In this document: positions 16,438 through 23,775 of the stretch, in pieces
Numbering within the stretch: position 1 is the first letter of the stretch
Layout of the letters: each line of letters opens with the position of its first letter
Origin: Acidimicrobiaceae bacterium
GTDB taxonomy: Bacteria; Actinomycetota; Acidimicrobiia; Acidimicrobiales; Aldehydirespiratoraceae
DNA length: 37,173 nucleotides
Direction of reading: 5' to 3'
NCBI GenBank assembly: GCA_009845995.1
Contig: VXYK01000069.1
Span: forward strand, 1-37,173
Notes under the pieces: model-generated
Told to the model about the DNA's origin: nothing
Seen by the model: only the letters and a program-made list of their open reading frames with translations
The model's database searches: none
Translations under genes and position numbers: made by a program

Positions 16438-17115
16438 ATGAAACCGCTACTCGTCTATCCCGACCCGGTACCCCCGGAGCTGGCCCAGACTCTCGACATC
16501 GGAGGCTGGGCTTGGAAAGCCGCTGTTGATGTCACCGCGGCTCGGGCCGATGAACCGGCCGACGGCTGGGTGGGCGCCATTGTGATGGCAGGTTCGGATC
16601 TGGAACCGGCACTGCGTTTCTGCCGATCGGTTCACAACGGCGAGGTCAACGTCCGCTCGCTTCTCCTGCTCATCAACGGCGGCCATCTCCAATCGCTCGA
16701 CCCCTATCACGATCTGTTCGACGACTTCTGTCTGTACCCGTTCCATCCGCTGGAACTGGAGATTCGCCTCAAGCATCTGTTCAGGCGGGGTGGGCAAGCC
16801 GACGATGTCGAGCTGATCGAATACGGCCCGCTGGCCATGAACCTTGAGACCTATCAAGCCGCGATCGATTCCAAGCCGCTCGATCTGACCTACATGGAGT
16901 ACGAACTGTTGAAATTCCTGGCCGCGCATCCCGGGAAAGTCTTCACCCGCGAGACCCTTCTCAACCGGGTCTGGGGCTACGACTACTACGGCGGAGCGCG
17001 CACCGTGGATGTGCATGTGCGGCGACTGCGCTCAAAACTTGGCGAGGAGCACGCCAATCTGATCCAAACCGTCCGTTCCGTCGGTTATTCCTTCGGACGC
17101 AGCCGCTGGGGTTAG
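16438..17115 (+). CDS. glnR: GlnR-like orphan OmpR-family regulator
   Basis: A 225-residue DNA-binding regulator. The C-terminal winged helix (about residues 130-225) reads L-T-Y-M-E-Y-E-L-L-K-F-L-A, then V-W-G-Y-D-Y-Y-G-G-A-R-T-V-D-V-H-V-R-R-L-R-S-K-L and V-G-Y-S-F. This is very close to actinobacterial GlnR, the global nitrogen regulator. The N-terminal receiver-like domain has A-I-V-M-A-G at 48-52 where a phosphorylated Asp would be expected, so it is probably not controlled by phosphorylation; actinobacterial GlnR is known to act without a phosphoryl signal. Position right after glnA on the same strand supports a nitrogen role. The name is by similarity and context. Confidence 0.82.
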   Translation: MKPLLVYPDPVPPELAQTLDIGGWAWKAAVDVTAARADEPADGWVGAIVMAGSDLEPALRFCRSVHNGEVNVRSLLLLINGGHLQSLDPYHDLFDDFCLYPFHPLELEIRLKHLFRRGGQADDVELIEYGPLAMNLETYQAAIDSKPLDLTYMEYELLKFLAAHPGKVFTRETLLNRVWGYDYYGGARTVDVHVRRLRSKLGEEHANLIQTVRSVGYSFGRSRWG

Positions 17116-17124
17116 TTGCAGGCG

Positions 17125-17319
17125 CTAACCGCTATACGGGTTGGTCTCAGAAAGAGCCAGGTACTCGTTGGGCTCACCGTCTTCGGTGACGTTGTCGAGG
17201 TCGCGGTCACGCCCAATCAAGGTGCCGAGCGCGCCCGCCAACCCGGCCATGCTCATCAGCACCGCCACGGGCATCACCACAACCAACAGCACCACGATCA
17301 CCACCGCTCCCAGATCCAT
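17125..17319 (-). CDS. Small single-pass membrane protein
   Basis: A 64-residue protein with one long hydrophobic helix (residues 4-36, mostly Val, Leu, Ala and Gly) followed by a hydrophilic acidic tail (R-D-R-D-L-D-N-V-T-E-D-G-E). No family is recognised. It starts four bases after the ridA stop on the same strand, so it is probably co-transcribed and perhaps translationally coupled. It converges on the glnR-like gene with nine bases between the two stops. Confidence 0.6.
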   Translation of the reverse strand: MDLGAVVIVVLLVVVMPVAVLMSMAGLAGALGTLIGRDRDLDNVTEDGEPNEYLALSETNPYSG

Positions 17320-17323
17320 TGGT

Positions 17324-17686
17324 TCAGTCTGCCAGATCTGTCGGGCGGGCGGCGATTACTTCAATCTCGACCTGAGCGCCCAGTGGCAGCGCGGTCACGG
17401 CGACGGCGGACCGCGCCGGGCGGTGTCCGTCGAACTCTTCGGAGTAGATCTTGTTGACCGCCGCGTAGTCGTCGATATCGACAAGGAACACGGTGGCTTT
17501 GACCACATCGGCAAGAGAGGCGTCAGCCGATGCCAGCACTGCGCGCAAGTTGACGAATACCTGTCGGGTTTGGGCCTCCACCCCGCCTTCGACGAGTACG
17601 CCGTCGCTGATACCGATCTGGCCGGCGGTGAACAGGAAGTCGCCGCCTCTCATGATCGGCGAATACGGACCGACGGGCGTGCTCAT
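17324..17686 (-). CDS. ridA: RidA family enamine/imine deaminase
   Basis: A 120-residue YjgF/RidA-fold protein that hydrolyses reactive enamines and imines, such as 2-aminoacrylate, made by PLP enzymes. It starts directly with G-P-Y-S-P-I-M, then F-L-F-T-A-G-Q-I-G, a central Q-T-R-Q-V-F-V-N-L helix, T-V-F-L-V-D-I-D-D and the P-A-R-S-A-V-A-V segment whose Arg binds the carboxylate in active members. The C-terminal V-E-I-E-V-I-A strand completes the trimer fold. A GGAG site lies six bases before the ATG at 17686. It sits between the compact xanthine-dehydrogenase-like gene and a small membrane gene on one strand. Confidence 0.92.
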   Translation of the reverse strand: MSTPVGPYSPIMRGGDFLFTAGQIGISDGVLVEGGVEAQTRQVFVNLRAVLASADASLADVVKATVFLVDIDDYAAVNKIYSEEFDGHRPARSAVAVTALPLGAQVEIEVIAARPTDLAD

Positions 17687-17740
17687 GATGTGCTCCTTGC
17701 GCAGTTTCCGGGCGTCTCGCAGACTAGCAAAGCACCATGC

Positions 17741-19324
17741 TCATGGGTCACCGATCGGCCACTGTGGCGGGCAGTCTCGATCCAGCCACACAGCAGCAGC
17801 GACCGCAGCGAACACTGCGTCTGAGCCATTGACCGGATCGTCGGTGGACGGCTCGACCGTGATCTCGATACGGGGAGTGTCGATGGCGCGCAACACGCCG
17901 AAGGAACGGATCGTCAGATCGTGAAGTTCGCCGTGCTCGTCGACGGCGAGACTCTCGCTTGTCAGCCATGACAGAGCCATATGCGCAGCTCCGGTGCAGT
18001 ATGAGCGAAGAACGGTCTCGTCAAGCACCGCTCCGGCGCGCACAGACACATACAGCGTTCCGTCTGCTCCGACCGAAGCGGTCGCCGTGCCTCCCCCCGG
18101 TGCTTTGATCCAACCGACCTCGCCTTTCACACCGGCTTGCAGCACGTTTGCTTCGACCCAACCAGCACCACGGATGGCAGCACTGGTCGGCGGACCAACC
18201 ACATCCACTTCGTGCACCAGCAACCCACCGGCGACACTGGTGATCGCTTCGCTGATACCCGGTGTCCGAGCGACCCGTACTACGCCCGTTCCGTCGCGGT
18301 TGATTCCAGCCGCGAGCGGTGGGCGCTTGGGACCGCGTCGCACGGAGTCTTCGCGTGAGTACAGCACCCGAACCGGGCGCCCCGCTTCGTTGGCCAGACG
18401 CCGCGCAACCTCTGCGACTTCGCTCGATTGTTTCGCCCCGAACGCTCCCCCGTTCGCCAACGGCGACACCGGCTCGCCTCCCGGAGTGCACCATGATGCA
18501 TCGGTTTCGAGGTATGCAGGCTCCACCCACGAAGTGCGAAGCGTAAGGTCGAAGGTGCCTTCTGGCATCGCGATCGGCGGCTCGAACACCGCAGTCGTGC
18601 GGCGGCCCTGCACTTTGTCCGCAAGGCGCAGGGCCTCAGCACGGTTTTCGGCAAGTACCCAGTGCCCGTCTTCGTTCAGAACCGCTACGAGAGCATCGAC
18701 AGGGGCCGAGTCGTCCGCGAAACCACCTCGTCCCGCGGCGACCGCTGGACCTACCGACTGGGCGACGCCTCCTTCGATGGTCGCTCTGCGAGCCGCGTCG
18801 CCGTCTCGGTCGAGCGTGAGGACATCGACACGAACTTCGGGGGTCCGGTGGTGGTCGTCGAACGCCTCCCATGCGTCAACCACAGTCCGCCAACCTGTGC
18901 ACCTGCACAGATGCGCTTGCAGCGCCTTCGCCGCGGCTTCTCGGTCATTGTGGTCCCCGCCTTTGGCCCGAAGTCCCTCAAAGCGGCAGATGATGCCCGG
19001 GGTGCAGAACCCGCATTGACTTCCGCCGGTAGCAGCGAACGACTCGGTCCACGCCGCTCTGAGATCATCGGGGAGACCTTCGAGGGTGGTGACGGTGCGA
19101 TCACGAACCCTCCGCACCGGGGTAACGCACGACACCCGCGGTGCTCCGTCGACCAGCACCGTGCAGCAGCCGCATTGCCCTTGGGGGCTGCACCCGTCCT
19201 TGACCGAGGTGAGGCGGAGCTCGTCACGCAAGACGTCAAGCAACGTCGCGGTCTTGGCAGTCACACCGTCGACCGCGACCGCAGCGCCGTTCACGACAAG
19301 CTCGATGGATCGATCCAATTCCAC
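17741..19324 (-). CDS. Compact xanthine dehydrogenase-like fusion (2Fe-2S plus reduced molybdopterin domain)
   Basis: The N-terminal 170 residues are a complete small subunit. A plant-type 2Fe-2S domain has Cys45, Cys51, Cys53 and Cys54 (C-S-P-Q-G-Q-C-G-C-C), and a second all-helical 2Fe-2S domain has Q-C-G-F-C and C-R-C-T-G-W. The rest resembles fragments of the molybdopterin subunit: G-G-A-F-G-A-K, V-R-V-L-Y-S-R-E-D-S and the C-terminal V-N-G-S-D-A-V-F-A-A-V-A-A-A strand. Fused enzymes of this family are usually about 900 residues or more; this one has 527, so large parts of the molybdenum domain are missing without frame damage. The start is probably GTG 19324; the frame extends to 19372 across the divergent start. 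Activity is uncertain. Confidence 0.75.
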   Translation of the reverse strand: MELDRSIELVVNGAAVAVDGVTAKTATLLDVLRDELRLTSVKDGCSPQGQCGCCTVLVDGAPRVSCVTPVRRVRDRTVTTLEGLPDDLRAAWTESFAATGGSQCGFCTPGIICRFEGLRAKGGDHNDREAAAKALQAHLCRCTGWRTVVDAWEAFDDHHRTPEVRVDVLTLDRDGDAARRATIEGGVAQSVGPAVAAGRGGFADDSAPVDALVAVLNEDGHWVLAENRAEALRLADKVQGRRTTAVFEPPIAMPEGTFDLTLRTSWVEPAYLETDASWCTPGGEPVSPLANGGAFGAKQSSEVAEVARRLANEAGRPVRVLYSREDSVRRGPKRPPLAAGINRDGTGVVRVARTPGISEAITSVAGGLLVHEVDVVGPPTSAAIRGAGWVEANVLQAGVKGEVGWIKAPGGGTATASVGADGTLYVSVRAGAVLDETVLRSYCTGAAHMALSWLTSESLAVDEHGELHDLTIRSFGVLRAIDTPRIEITVEPSTDDPVNGSDAVFAAVAAAVWLDRDCPPQWPIGDP

Positions 19325-19356
19325 CAATTGATCGTAACGACTAGAGTTCGGGCGCA

Positions 19357-20445
19357 ATGGCAACGTTCCCAACTCAGATCGACGAAGTGGGTACGCAGTG
19401 GCTCACTCAGTCGCTGCGCTCGGGGGGAGTGCTGGCCGCTGACTCGCAGGTCACCGGGTTCGACATCGAACCGATCGGCATGGGGATCGGCATCATGGGC
19501 CTCCTGTACCGCCTGTCGCTGCGCTACGAAAATGACGCTGCCGGTCCCGCAACGGTGGTGCTGAAGCTCGCATCGAACGATCCTCAAGCCCGCCATATGG
19601 CGCGCATCTTCCGGTTCTACGAGAAGGAGGTCGGTTTCTATCGCGACTTCGCGCCGTTGACCCCGATTCCCACGACCGCCTGCTATGCCAACGAGTATGA
19701 CCCCGAGACCGACGATTTCGCACTTCTGCTGGAGGACGTCGGCGATGCGACGGTACACAGTCAGGTGGACGGCTGTTCGGCAGACGCGGCCCTGGCCACC
19801 GTACGAAACCTTGCTCGCCACCACGCAGCCTTCGCTGATTCGGCGCTGTTCGACGATGCGGACTTCGCCTGGGTGCCCTTCGGGTCGGACTCGCCGACCC
19901 CCGAAGGTGTCGTGCAGGGAATGGCTGACTCTTGGGGACCGTTCCAGGAGTCGTTCCCCGAACTCGTTACCACAGAGCTGGCAGCGATCATGGAACGCTT
20001 CGGCCCGTCGGTCCGCACCCTGCTGACGGTCAAGGAAGGACGCCCGATCACCTTGGTCCACGGCGACTACCGGCTCGACAATCTGTTTTTCACCGCCGAC
20101 GGCAGGGTCACGGCCATCGATTGGCAGGTCTGTGCCAAGGGACCCTTCGCCTACGACCTCGCCTACTTCATGACTCAGAGCTTGACCATCGACGACCGCA
20201 GGGCTCATGAGGCTGCACTTATCGATGCCTACCTCGACGAGCTTCGAGCGGCCGACTTCGACCACGACCGCGACATGTTGATGGACGACTACCGCGCGAC
20301 CGCGATGTTCTGCCTCTGCTATCCCATCCAGGCGGGGAACATCGAACTCGTCAATGACCGGGCCCGAGCGCTCATCGTCGACATGTTCAACCGTGCCATG
20401 ACCGCGATCAGCGACCACAACGCCACCGAATTCCTCCTCGACTGA
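19357..20445 (+). CDS. APH-fold phosphotransferase (EcKinase-like)
   Basis: A 362-residue kinase-fold protein of the aminoglycoside phosphotransferase/choline kinase superfamily. The catalytic loop is H-G-D-Y-R-L-D-N starting at His235 (catalytic Asp237), and the metal-binding A-I-D-W-Q has Asp255. The early V-V-L-K-L-A-S strand carries the ATP-binding Lys, and L-L-L-E-D-V marks the hinge. Such proteins in actinobacteria are more often metabolite or ecdysteroid-like kinases than antibiotic resistance determinants, so no resistance is claimed. The ATG at 19357 is 32 bases from the proposed start of the divergent molybdenum-enzyme gene. The substrate is unknown. Confidence 0.85.
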   Translation: MATFPTQIDEVGTQWLTQSLRSGGVLAADSQVTGFDIEPIGMGIGIMGLLYRLSLRYENDAAGPATVVLKLASNDPQARHMARIFRFYEKEVGFYRDFAPLTPIPTTACYANEYDPETDDFALLLEDVGDATVHSQVDGCSADAALATVRNLARHHAAFADSALFDDADFAWVPFGSDSPTPEGVVQGMADSWGPFQESFPELVTTELAAIMERFGPSVRTLLTVKEGRPITLVHGDYRLDNLFFTADGRVTAIDWQVCAKGPFAYDLAYFMTQSLTIDDRRAHEAALIDAYLDELRAADFDHDRDMLMDDYRATAMFCLCYPIQAGNIELVNDRARALIVDMFNRAMTAISDHNATEFLLD

Positions 20446-20465
20446 GCGAGAGCGGGCTGGATTGG

Positions 20466-20903
20466 TCAGCTCATCGGCGGCGCGGCGGGATTGAACCACT
20501 CAAGCTCGGTGAACCGACCGAAGTCCGAATCTGCTGACACGATCGACAGCCCATGCTCAATGCAGAGCGCCGCCAGAGCAGCATCGGGAATCAGGTTGGC
20601 ACCAAGGTGCAAGTCTCGTATGAGGCGACCCAAGATCTCCCGGTGACCGCGGCCCGGTTGAGGCACCCAGGCGTTGGGAGCGTCCAACCAGCTCTCCACC
20701 ATCTTCCATGCCTCCGCGGGTGCCAGTGGACTTGTCATCGCACGCGGATTAGTAGAGATGCGCATGAACGCCGTTAACGACTGCCACGGCAACCCAACTC
20801 GCCTCGGCCCGTTCAACGCCTCCTCGATCCAGTTCCGCCCGGCAGCGTGAAATGGGCTGTCTTCATCCACCGCGTACAGCAAGATATTGGCATCTACCAG
20901 CAT
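20466..20903 (-). CDS. vapC: VapC PIN-domain toxin
   Basis: A 145-residue PIN RNase that inhibits growth by cutting specific RNAs. It opens with M-L-V-D-A-N-I-L-L-Y-A (catalytic Asp4), has the middle T-A-F-M-R-I-S-T-N-P-R segment, then L-I-P-D-A-A-L-A-A-L and the final S-A-D-S-D-F-G-R-F, giving the expected set of acidic metal ligands. The ATG at 20903 is chosen because the PIN fold starts there; a frame from 20933 would overlap vapB. It follows vapB by seven bases. It is an intact paralogue of the broken copy at 2428-2873. It ends 20 bases from the convergent kinase gene. Confidence 0.92.
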   Translation of the reverse strand: MLVDANILLYAVDEDSPFHAAGRNWIEEALNGPRRVGLPWQSLTAFMRISTNPRAMTSPLAPAEAWKMVESWLDAPNAWVPQPGRGHREILGRLIRDLHLGANLIPDAALAALCIEHGLSIVSADSDFGRFTELEWFNPAAPPMS

Positions 20904-20910
20904 TGCGCTG

Positions 20911-21141
20911 TTAGCGAGCCTCGTGGCCCTCAAGCAGATCGATCGCCTCGGCCACGTTCGTCACGTCGATTCGAATGCCGAGTCGGCGCGTCTGTTGGAC
21001 AAACGGTGCTGCAGGCGCTTCGGCAAGCAGTCCGCGCCGAACCAGGGTGTTGACGGCCTCCGACACACCCATGCCGCTCTCGCTGCGAAGGTGTGCTAGT
21101 GCCCGCGCGGTGTCGTCGTCGAACTCCACGGTGGTCCTCAT
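20911..21141 (-). CDS. vapB: VapB ribbon-helix-helix antitoxin
   Basis: A 76-residue antitoxin with an N-terminal ribbon-helix-helix (M-R-T-T-V-E-F-D-D-D-T-A-R-A-L, then G-V-S-E-A-V-N-T-L-V) and a C-terminal tail for wrapping the toxin (V-T-N-V-A-E-A-I-D-L-L-E). It should neutralise VapC and repress the operon. The ATG at 21141 is preferred to a start at 21180 because the family begins with MRTT. Upstream lies a possible operator, and just beyond that the broken end of a phage capsid gene on the same strand, so the pair probably sits at the edge of the prophage remnant. Confidence 0.88.
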   Translation of the reverse strand: MRTTVEFDDDTARALAHLRSESGMGVSEAVNTLVRRGLLAEAPAAPFVQQTRRLGIRIDVTNVAEAIDLLEGHEAR

Positions 21142-21148
21142 ATCGCCA

Positions 21149-21170
21149 GTGTACACATGTAAATGCATAA
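21149..21170 (-). promoter_or_regulatory. Candidate operator upstream of intact vapBC
   Basis: The perfect palindrome GTGTACAC (21149-21156) lies eight bases before the vapB ATG. The octamer TTATGCAT, read on the minus strand at 21163-21170, is shared with the region before the other vapB gene. Both features suit VapB autorepression, but the evidence is only symmetry and position. Confidence 0.3.
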
Positions 21171-21185
21171 CTATTTTCATTTAAG

Positions 21186-21932
21186 TGTGGACTTAAGTAC
21201 GTCAACATGTACTGGTCTGGCGAATCGCTCAGGGTCAGCATGAAGTTTTGGCGGAGGATCGCCTCGAAATTGTCCGTCCCGACCACGGTGACATCCGCGG
21301 CGGTAATGTTCAACCGGCGCTGATCCGGTGCGGCGTGGTGGTGTTCGTAGTGATCTCCGCGGCGGCCGCATCCATATCGTCGCCCTTGGCCTTCGCGTCG
21401 GCGGTGAGGTTCGTCGTGATCGTTTCCGTGCTGCAGGTGCCGGACGATACCCGCGGCAACGACGCTAGCATCCCAGTGACCGGCAGCGCAAAGATCGACT
21501 GGATTATCGGATCGAGGTTCACACCCGTTCCGGTTATCAGCGCGGGCAACACAACCCGAAGTCGTCGGTCGTCGTTCAACAGGCTCAGCGGAATACCGGA
21601 ACAGTCTTCGGCGGCGGCGTAGTCGGCCTCAACGCCGACGGGCCTGGAAACGGAAACGCGGCGACGAGATGGCCCCAAGCGCGGCCCTAGATCGCAGATC
21701 GGCCATTCTCGGGCCTCCAGGGTGTCACCACCGTCGGCGGCGGCTTCGGTTTTGTCCGCGGCCCCGGCGCTGGCTTCGTCGTCGGTCTCAGCTAGCAGCC
21801 CGCCCAAAGTCGGGTTTCGGTCTGCTTGCACTTGGCGCTCACGCTCTTGATTTCTTCAGGGTCGGCGGCGAGAGCGTTCAGTCCTTGTCTAAGTTCGCTC
21901 GAATTGAAGGCGAGTCGTTGAGCATTCGTCAC
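21186..21932 (-). pseudogene. HK97-fold phage major capsid protein, frameshifted and truncated
   Basis: It begins with a strong GGAGGA ribosome site and GTG at 21932, giving V-T-N-A-Q-R-L-A-F-N-S-S-E-L-R-Q, the helical start typical of actinophage capsid/scaffold fusions. A -1 shift near 21800 leads to the long middle part: A-A-A-E-D-C-S-G-I-P-L-S-L-L, T-G-T-G-V-N-L-D-P and T-I-T-T-N-L-T-A-D-A-K-A-K-G. A second -1 shift at 21310-21313 (a TGA where one T is missing) leads to I-T-A-A-D-V-T-V-V-G-T-D-N-F-E-A-I-L-R-Q-N, an N-arm/E-loop-type capsid motif. The homology stops near 21200. Both shifts fit single-base losses. Identification is from remembered family patterns. Confidence 0.65.
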
Positions 21933-22042
21933 GAGATGTCCTCCGGTTTTCATGGGGAGGGACTATCTCCGGCGTTTTCAGAATGGTGCCACAGCCGCAG
22001 TAAGAAACCTGCCACAGCTACGAGAACGCCGCATAGCGGCGC

Positions 22043-22468
22043 TCAGCGGCCGCGAGCGTCAATGAGTTTGGCGCAATCGTCGCAGATATCGACATCGTTG
22101 ATCTTGTCGATCTCTTCGATCCGGCGGGTTGTGGTCGCGTCGATGATCGGATCGCCGTTGAGGTAGCAAACCCAACAGATTTCGGTTCCATCGTATTCCG
22201 GGTCAAGACCGCCGCCGTGCTCATAAAAGTCGATTAGGCCATCGAGCGGCACGTCGAGGATAAGGGCGATATCGGAATAAGGCACGTCGACAGCACGGGG
22301 GGCGATCACCGCGAGCCTAAGGTTCTCGGTGGCCTCGTCTGATGCCGGGGAGCTGAGAGCGTAGGGGTCCTCGGTCTCCAATGTCTCCATAGCGACGAGA
22401 TTGGCACGGCTGGCGTCTCGCAGAGCGTCGCACGCCCGCCGCCGGCGCTCGGCGGTGGTGTTATCCAT
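22043..22468 (-). CDS. Phage-type small protein with two CxxC pairs
   Basis: A 141-residue acidic protein. The N-terminal half is helical (T-A-E-R-R-R-R-A-C-D-A-L-R-D-A). The middle reads V-P-Y-S-D-I-A-L-I-L-D-V-P-L-D-G-L-I-D, which looks like a degenerate helix-turn-helix. The C-terminal part has I-C-W-V-C and I-C-D-D-C separated by about thirty residues, a likely zinc-ribbon site. The ATG at 22468 overlaps the end of the preceding ORF by eight bases, so the two may be coupled. It lies between the terminase and capsid remnants and is itself unbroken. No specific function is recognised. Confidence 0.6.
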   Translation of the reverse strand: MDNTTAERRRRACDALRDASRANLVAMETLETEDPYALSSPASDEATENLRLAVIAPRAVDVPYSDIALILDVPLDGLIDFYEHGGGLDPEYDGTEICWVCYLNGDPIIDATTTRRIEEIDKINDVDICDDCAKLIDARGR

Positions 22469-22826
22469 GTTCCGGAGAGTACCGATTCGCGGATGGGCAC
22501 CGCAACGAGGGGCCACCGTCGGCCACCAGACCCGCCAAGAACGCCTCAATCAGCCCGTGCGGCACCGCTAGACGTGAACACGTCTCTGGCGCTCTACGGC
22601 GCCCAGCGTCGAGACTTGCGGCAGTGGTGGCCGTATCTGTCGGCCAGAGTCCCGCGTCGGTGCGGTGAGCCGCGCGAACTCGACGTACGGGGACAACAGC
22701 AGCGACCGCGGCCTCGATGCAGCGGGTTACGTTGCACTCGATCTGGTGGCGGTCTTTGAGCGCTTGGTCAAGGTCGAGCAGCGCTCGGCTACGTTGCTCG
22801 CGTTCGTACTCGGATAGGCGCGGCAT
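22461..22826 (-). CDS. Small helical phage-type protein, possibly frameshifted
   Basis: The first 43 residues (M-P-R-L-S-E-Y-E-R-E-Q-R-S-R-A-L-L-D-L-D-Q-A onward to I-E-A-A-V-A-A) resemble small actinobacterial proteins in which a charged helix precedes an HTH. After that the frame turns Arg/Ala-rich and loses pattern, while another frame reads S-P-Y-V-E-F-A-R-L-T, much like the start of a Y-x-E-x-A-R-L-T DNA-binding helix. The gene may therefore be broken near residue 45. As written it has 121 residues and overlaps the next start by eight bases. Function unknown. Confidence 0.45.
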   Translation of the reverse strand: MPRLSEYEREQRSRALLDLDQALKDRHQIECNVTRCIEAAVAAVVPVRRVRAAHRTDAGLWPTDTATTAASLDAGRRRAPETCSRLAVPHGLIEAFLAGLVADGGPSLRCPSANRYSPEHG

Positions 22827-22840
22827 CGTCAGATGTCGCC

Positions 22841-23296
22841 TTAGGCGTCCAAAATGCTTTCGTGGACACCGGCTCGTAACACGTCATCGGCTGATAGTTT
22901 CACGCCAAAGTTGTCGTCGCGCCCGACAATAACGCCGTGAACGTGGGCTAACCCGCGGAATTGACCCTGCTTGATAGTTCGCCGGGCATACGTCGCGGGC
23001 AGATATCCCACCTTGAGGGGCTGCGCCTTCGTCCGCTTGCCCAACAAGACCGCTATCGCGTTCGGGTCGTACTCGTTCTCAGGTTCATGGAGCAGCCAAC
23101 AATGCACGCCGACAATCTGCCAACCGTCCCGGACGGGAAGAAGAGTCGGATTCGCGCGCGCGGTTGTATCCACCACCTCGCGGATCTGGTCTTGATAGTG
23201 GGATTCCCCAACAGCATCGACCCAACACGGCGGCCAAGCTTCGGGATCGTCCCAGAGATCAACAGTCGCGCTCCGGGGCTTGCGACGAAAGATCAT
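22841..23296 (-). CDS. HIRAN-domain protein
   Basis: A 151-residue protein whose residues 45-150 match the HIRAN domain, a module that binds DNA ends or single-strand 3' termini and is found alone in phages and bacteria or fused to helicases such as HLTF. The telling line is H-E-P-E-N-E-Y-D-P-N-A-I-A-V-L-L followed by L-K-V-G-Y-L-P-A-T-Y-A, with W-Q-I-V-G-V-H as the first strand. The ATG at 23296 is chosen because the open frame above it is terminase debris. It is intact although it lies between broken phage genes. Its role here is unknown. Confidence 0.8.
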   Translation of the reverse strand: MIFRRKPRSATVDLWDDPEAWPPCWVDAVGESHYQDQIREVVDTTARANPTLLPVRDGWQIVGVHCWLLHEPENEYDPNAIAVLLGKRTKAQPLKVGYLPATYARRTIKQGQFRGLAHVHGVIVGRDDNFGVKLSADDVLRAGVHESILDA

Positions 23297-23319
23297 GAGA
23301 TCGAGACAGTACGTGCGTG

Positions 23320-23710
23320 TGGCCCGGGCCGCAAATCGGGTACTTGCGTGCGAATGGCCGCCGCAATACGGGGTCAGGCTTCGCCACCGTCGCGGTAGCC
23401 ATGGCCCCGCACGATCAACCGACGCGGCTGGGAACCTCACCGCGTCGAGTGCATCGCGAAGCTCGGCCTCACGCCAACGGTCACACACAATCGCCGTCGA
23501 CAGCCGACACCGGCCGGCACTTCGGCCAACAACGCCGGAATATCGCTGACGCGACCGCCCGCGGTGATCAACTCCCCGCGGTCGTACATACGGCGGTAAG
23601 GCACCCCACGCCATCACCGAGGCCTCGCCCAGCGAGGCTCGGGATCGTCGGGAAGCATGCCACCGGACATTGTCACCATGGCGAGTGTGACCGCCGCGGT
23701 GAACCGGCGA
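23320..23710 (-). pseudogene. Phage large terminase subunit remnant, multiply frameshifted
   Basis: Pieces of one protein are spread over the three minus-strand frames in correct order: T-A-A-V-T-L-A-M with M-L-P-D-D, then P-S-L-A-G-R-G-L-G-D-G-V-G, then R-R-M-Y-D-R-G-E-L-I-T-A-G-G-R-V-S-D-I-P, then I-V-C-D-R-W-R-E-A-E-L-R-D-A-L-D-A-V-R-F-P (23423-23491), then R-R-L-I-V-R-G-H-G-Y-R-D-G-G-E-A. Together they match the nuclease half of actinophage TerL, whose conserved acidic residues lie in the C-D-R-W-R and D-G-G-E segments. The ATPase half is missing, and at least four frame changes in both directions are needed. The gene is dead. Its upstream side abuts the esterase gene. Confidence 0.75.
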
Positions 23711-23775
23711 ATACTCAAACGCTCGCCGTTGCTGCTCAGACCTTGGGAAAACGTTGCTCCCTCCGAGCTGGCTGT

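Larger units (their letters stand above)
21186..23720 (-). mobile_element. Decayed prophage head module
   Basis: Read on the minus strand, the segment holds the remains of a large terminase, a HIRAN-domain gene, two small phage-type genes and an HK97-type major capsid protein, in the terminase-before-capsid order of tailed phages. Portal, protease, tail, integrase and lysis genes are absent. Terminase and capsid remnants each need several frame changes, and both are truncated at the outer ends, next to an esterase gene on one side and vapBC on the other. Core genes on both sides are intact. No clear attachment-site repeats were found by eye. Confidence 0.75.

Noticed and set aside
17994..19019. 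Plus-strand 341-residue frame
   Set aside because: It is antisense to the 2Fe-2S/molybdopterin-type gene, Ser/Thr/Pro/Arg-rich and without motifs.
19357..20445. APH-fold gene as an antibiotic resistance gene
   Set aside because: The kinase motifs are general to the superfamily, the sequence is closer to metabolite kinases, and there is no mobile context around it.
21186..23720. Frame disruptions explained only by sequencing error
   Set aside because: The terminase remnant needs shifts in both directions and both phage genes are truncated, while long core genes on both sides are intact; true decay fits better, though read data could still change this for vapBC.
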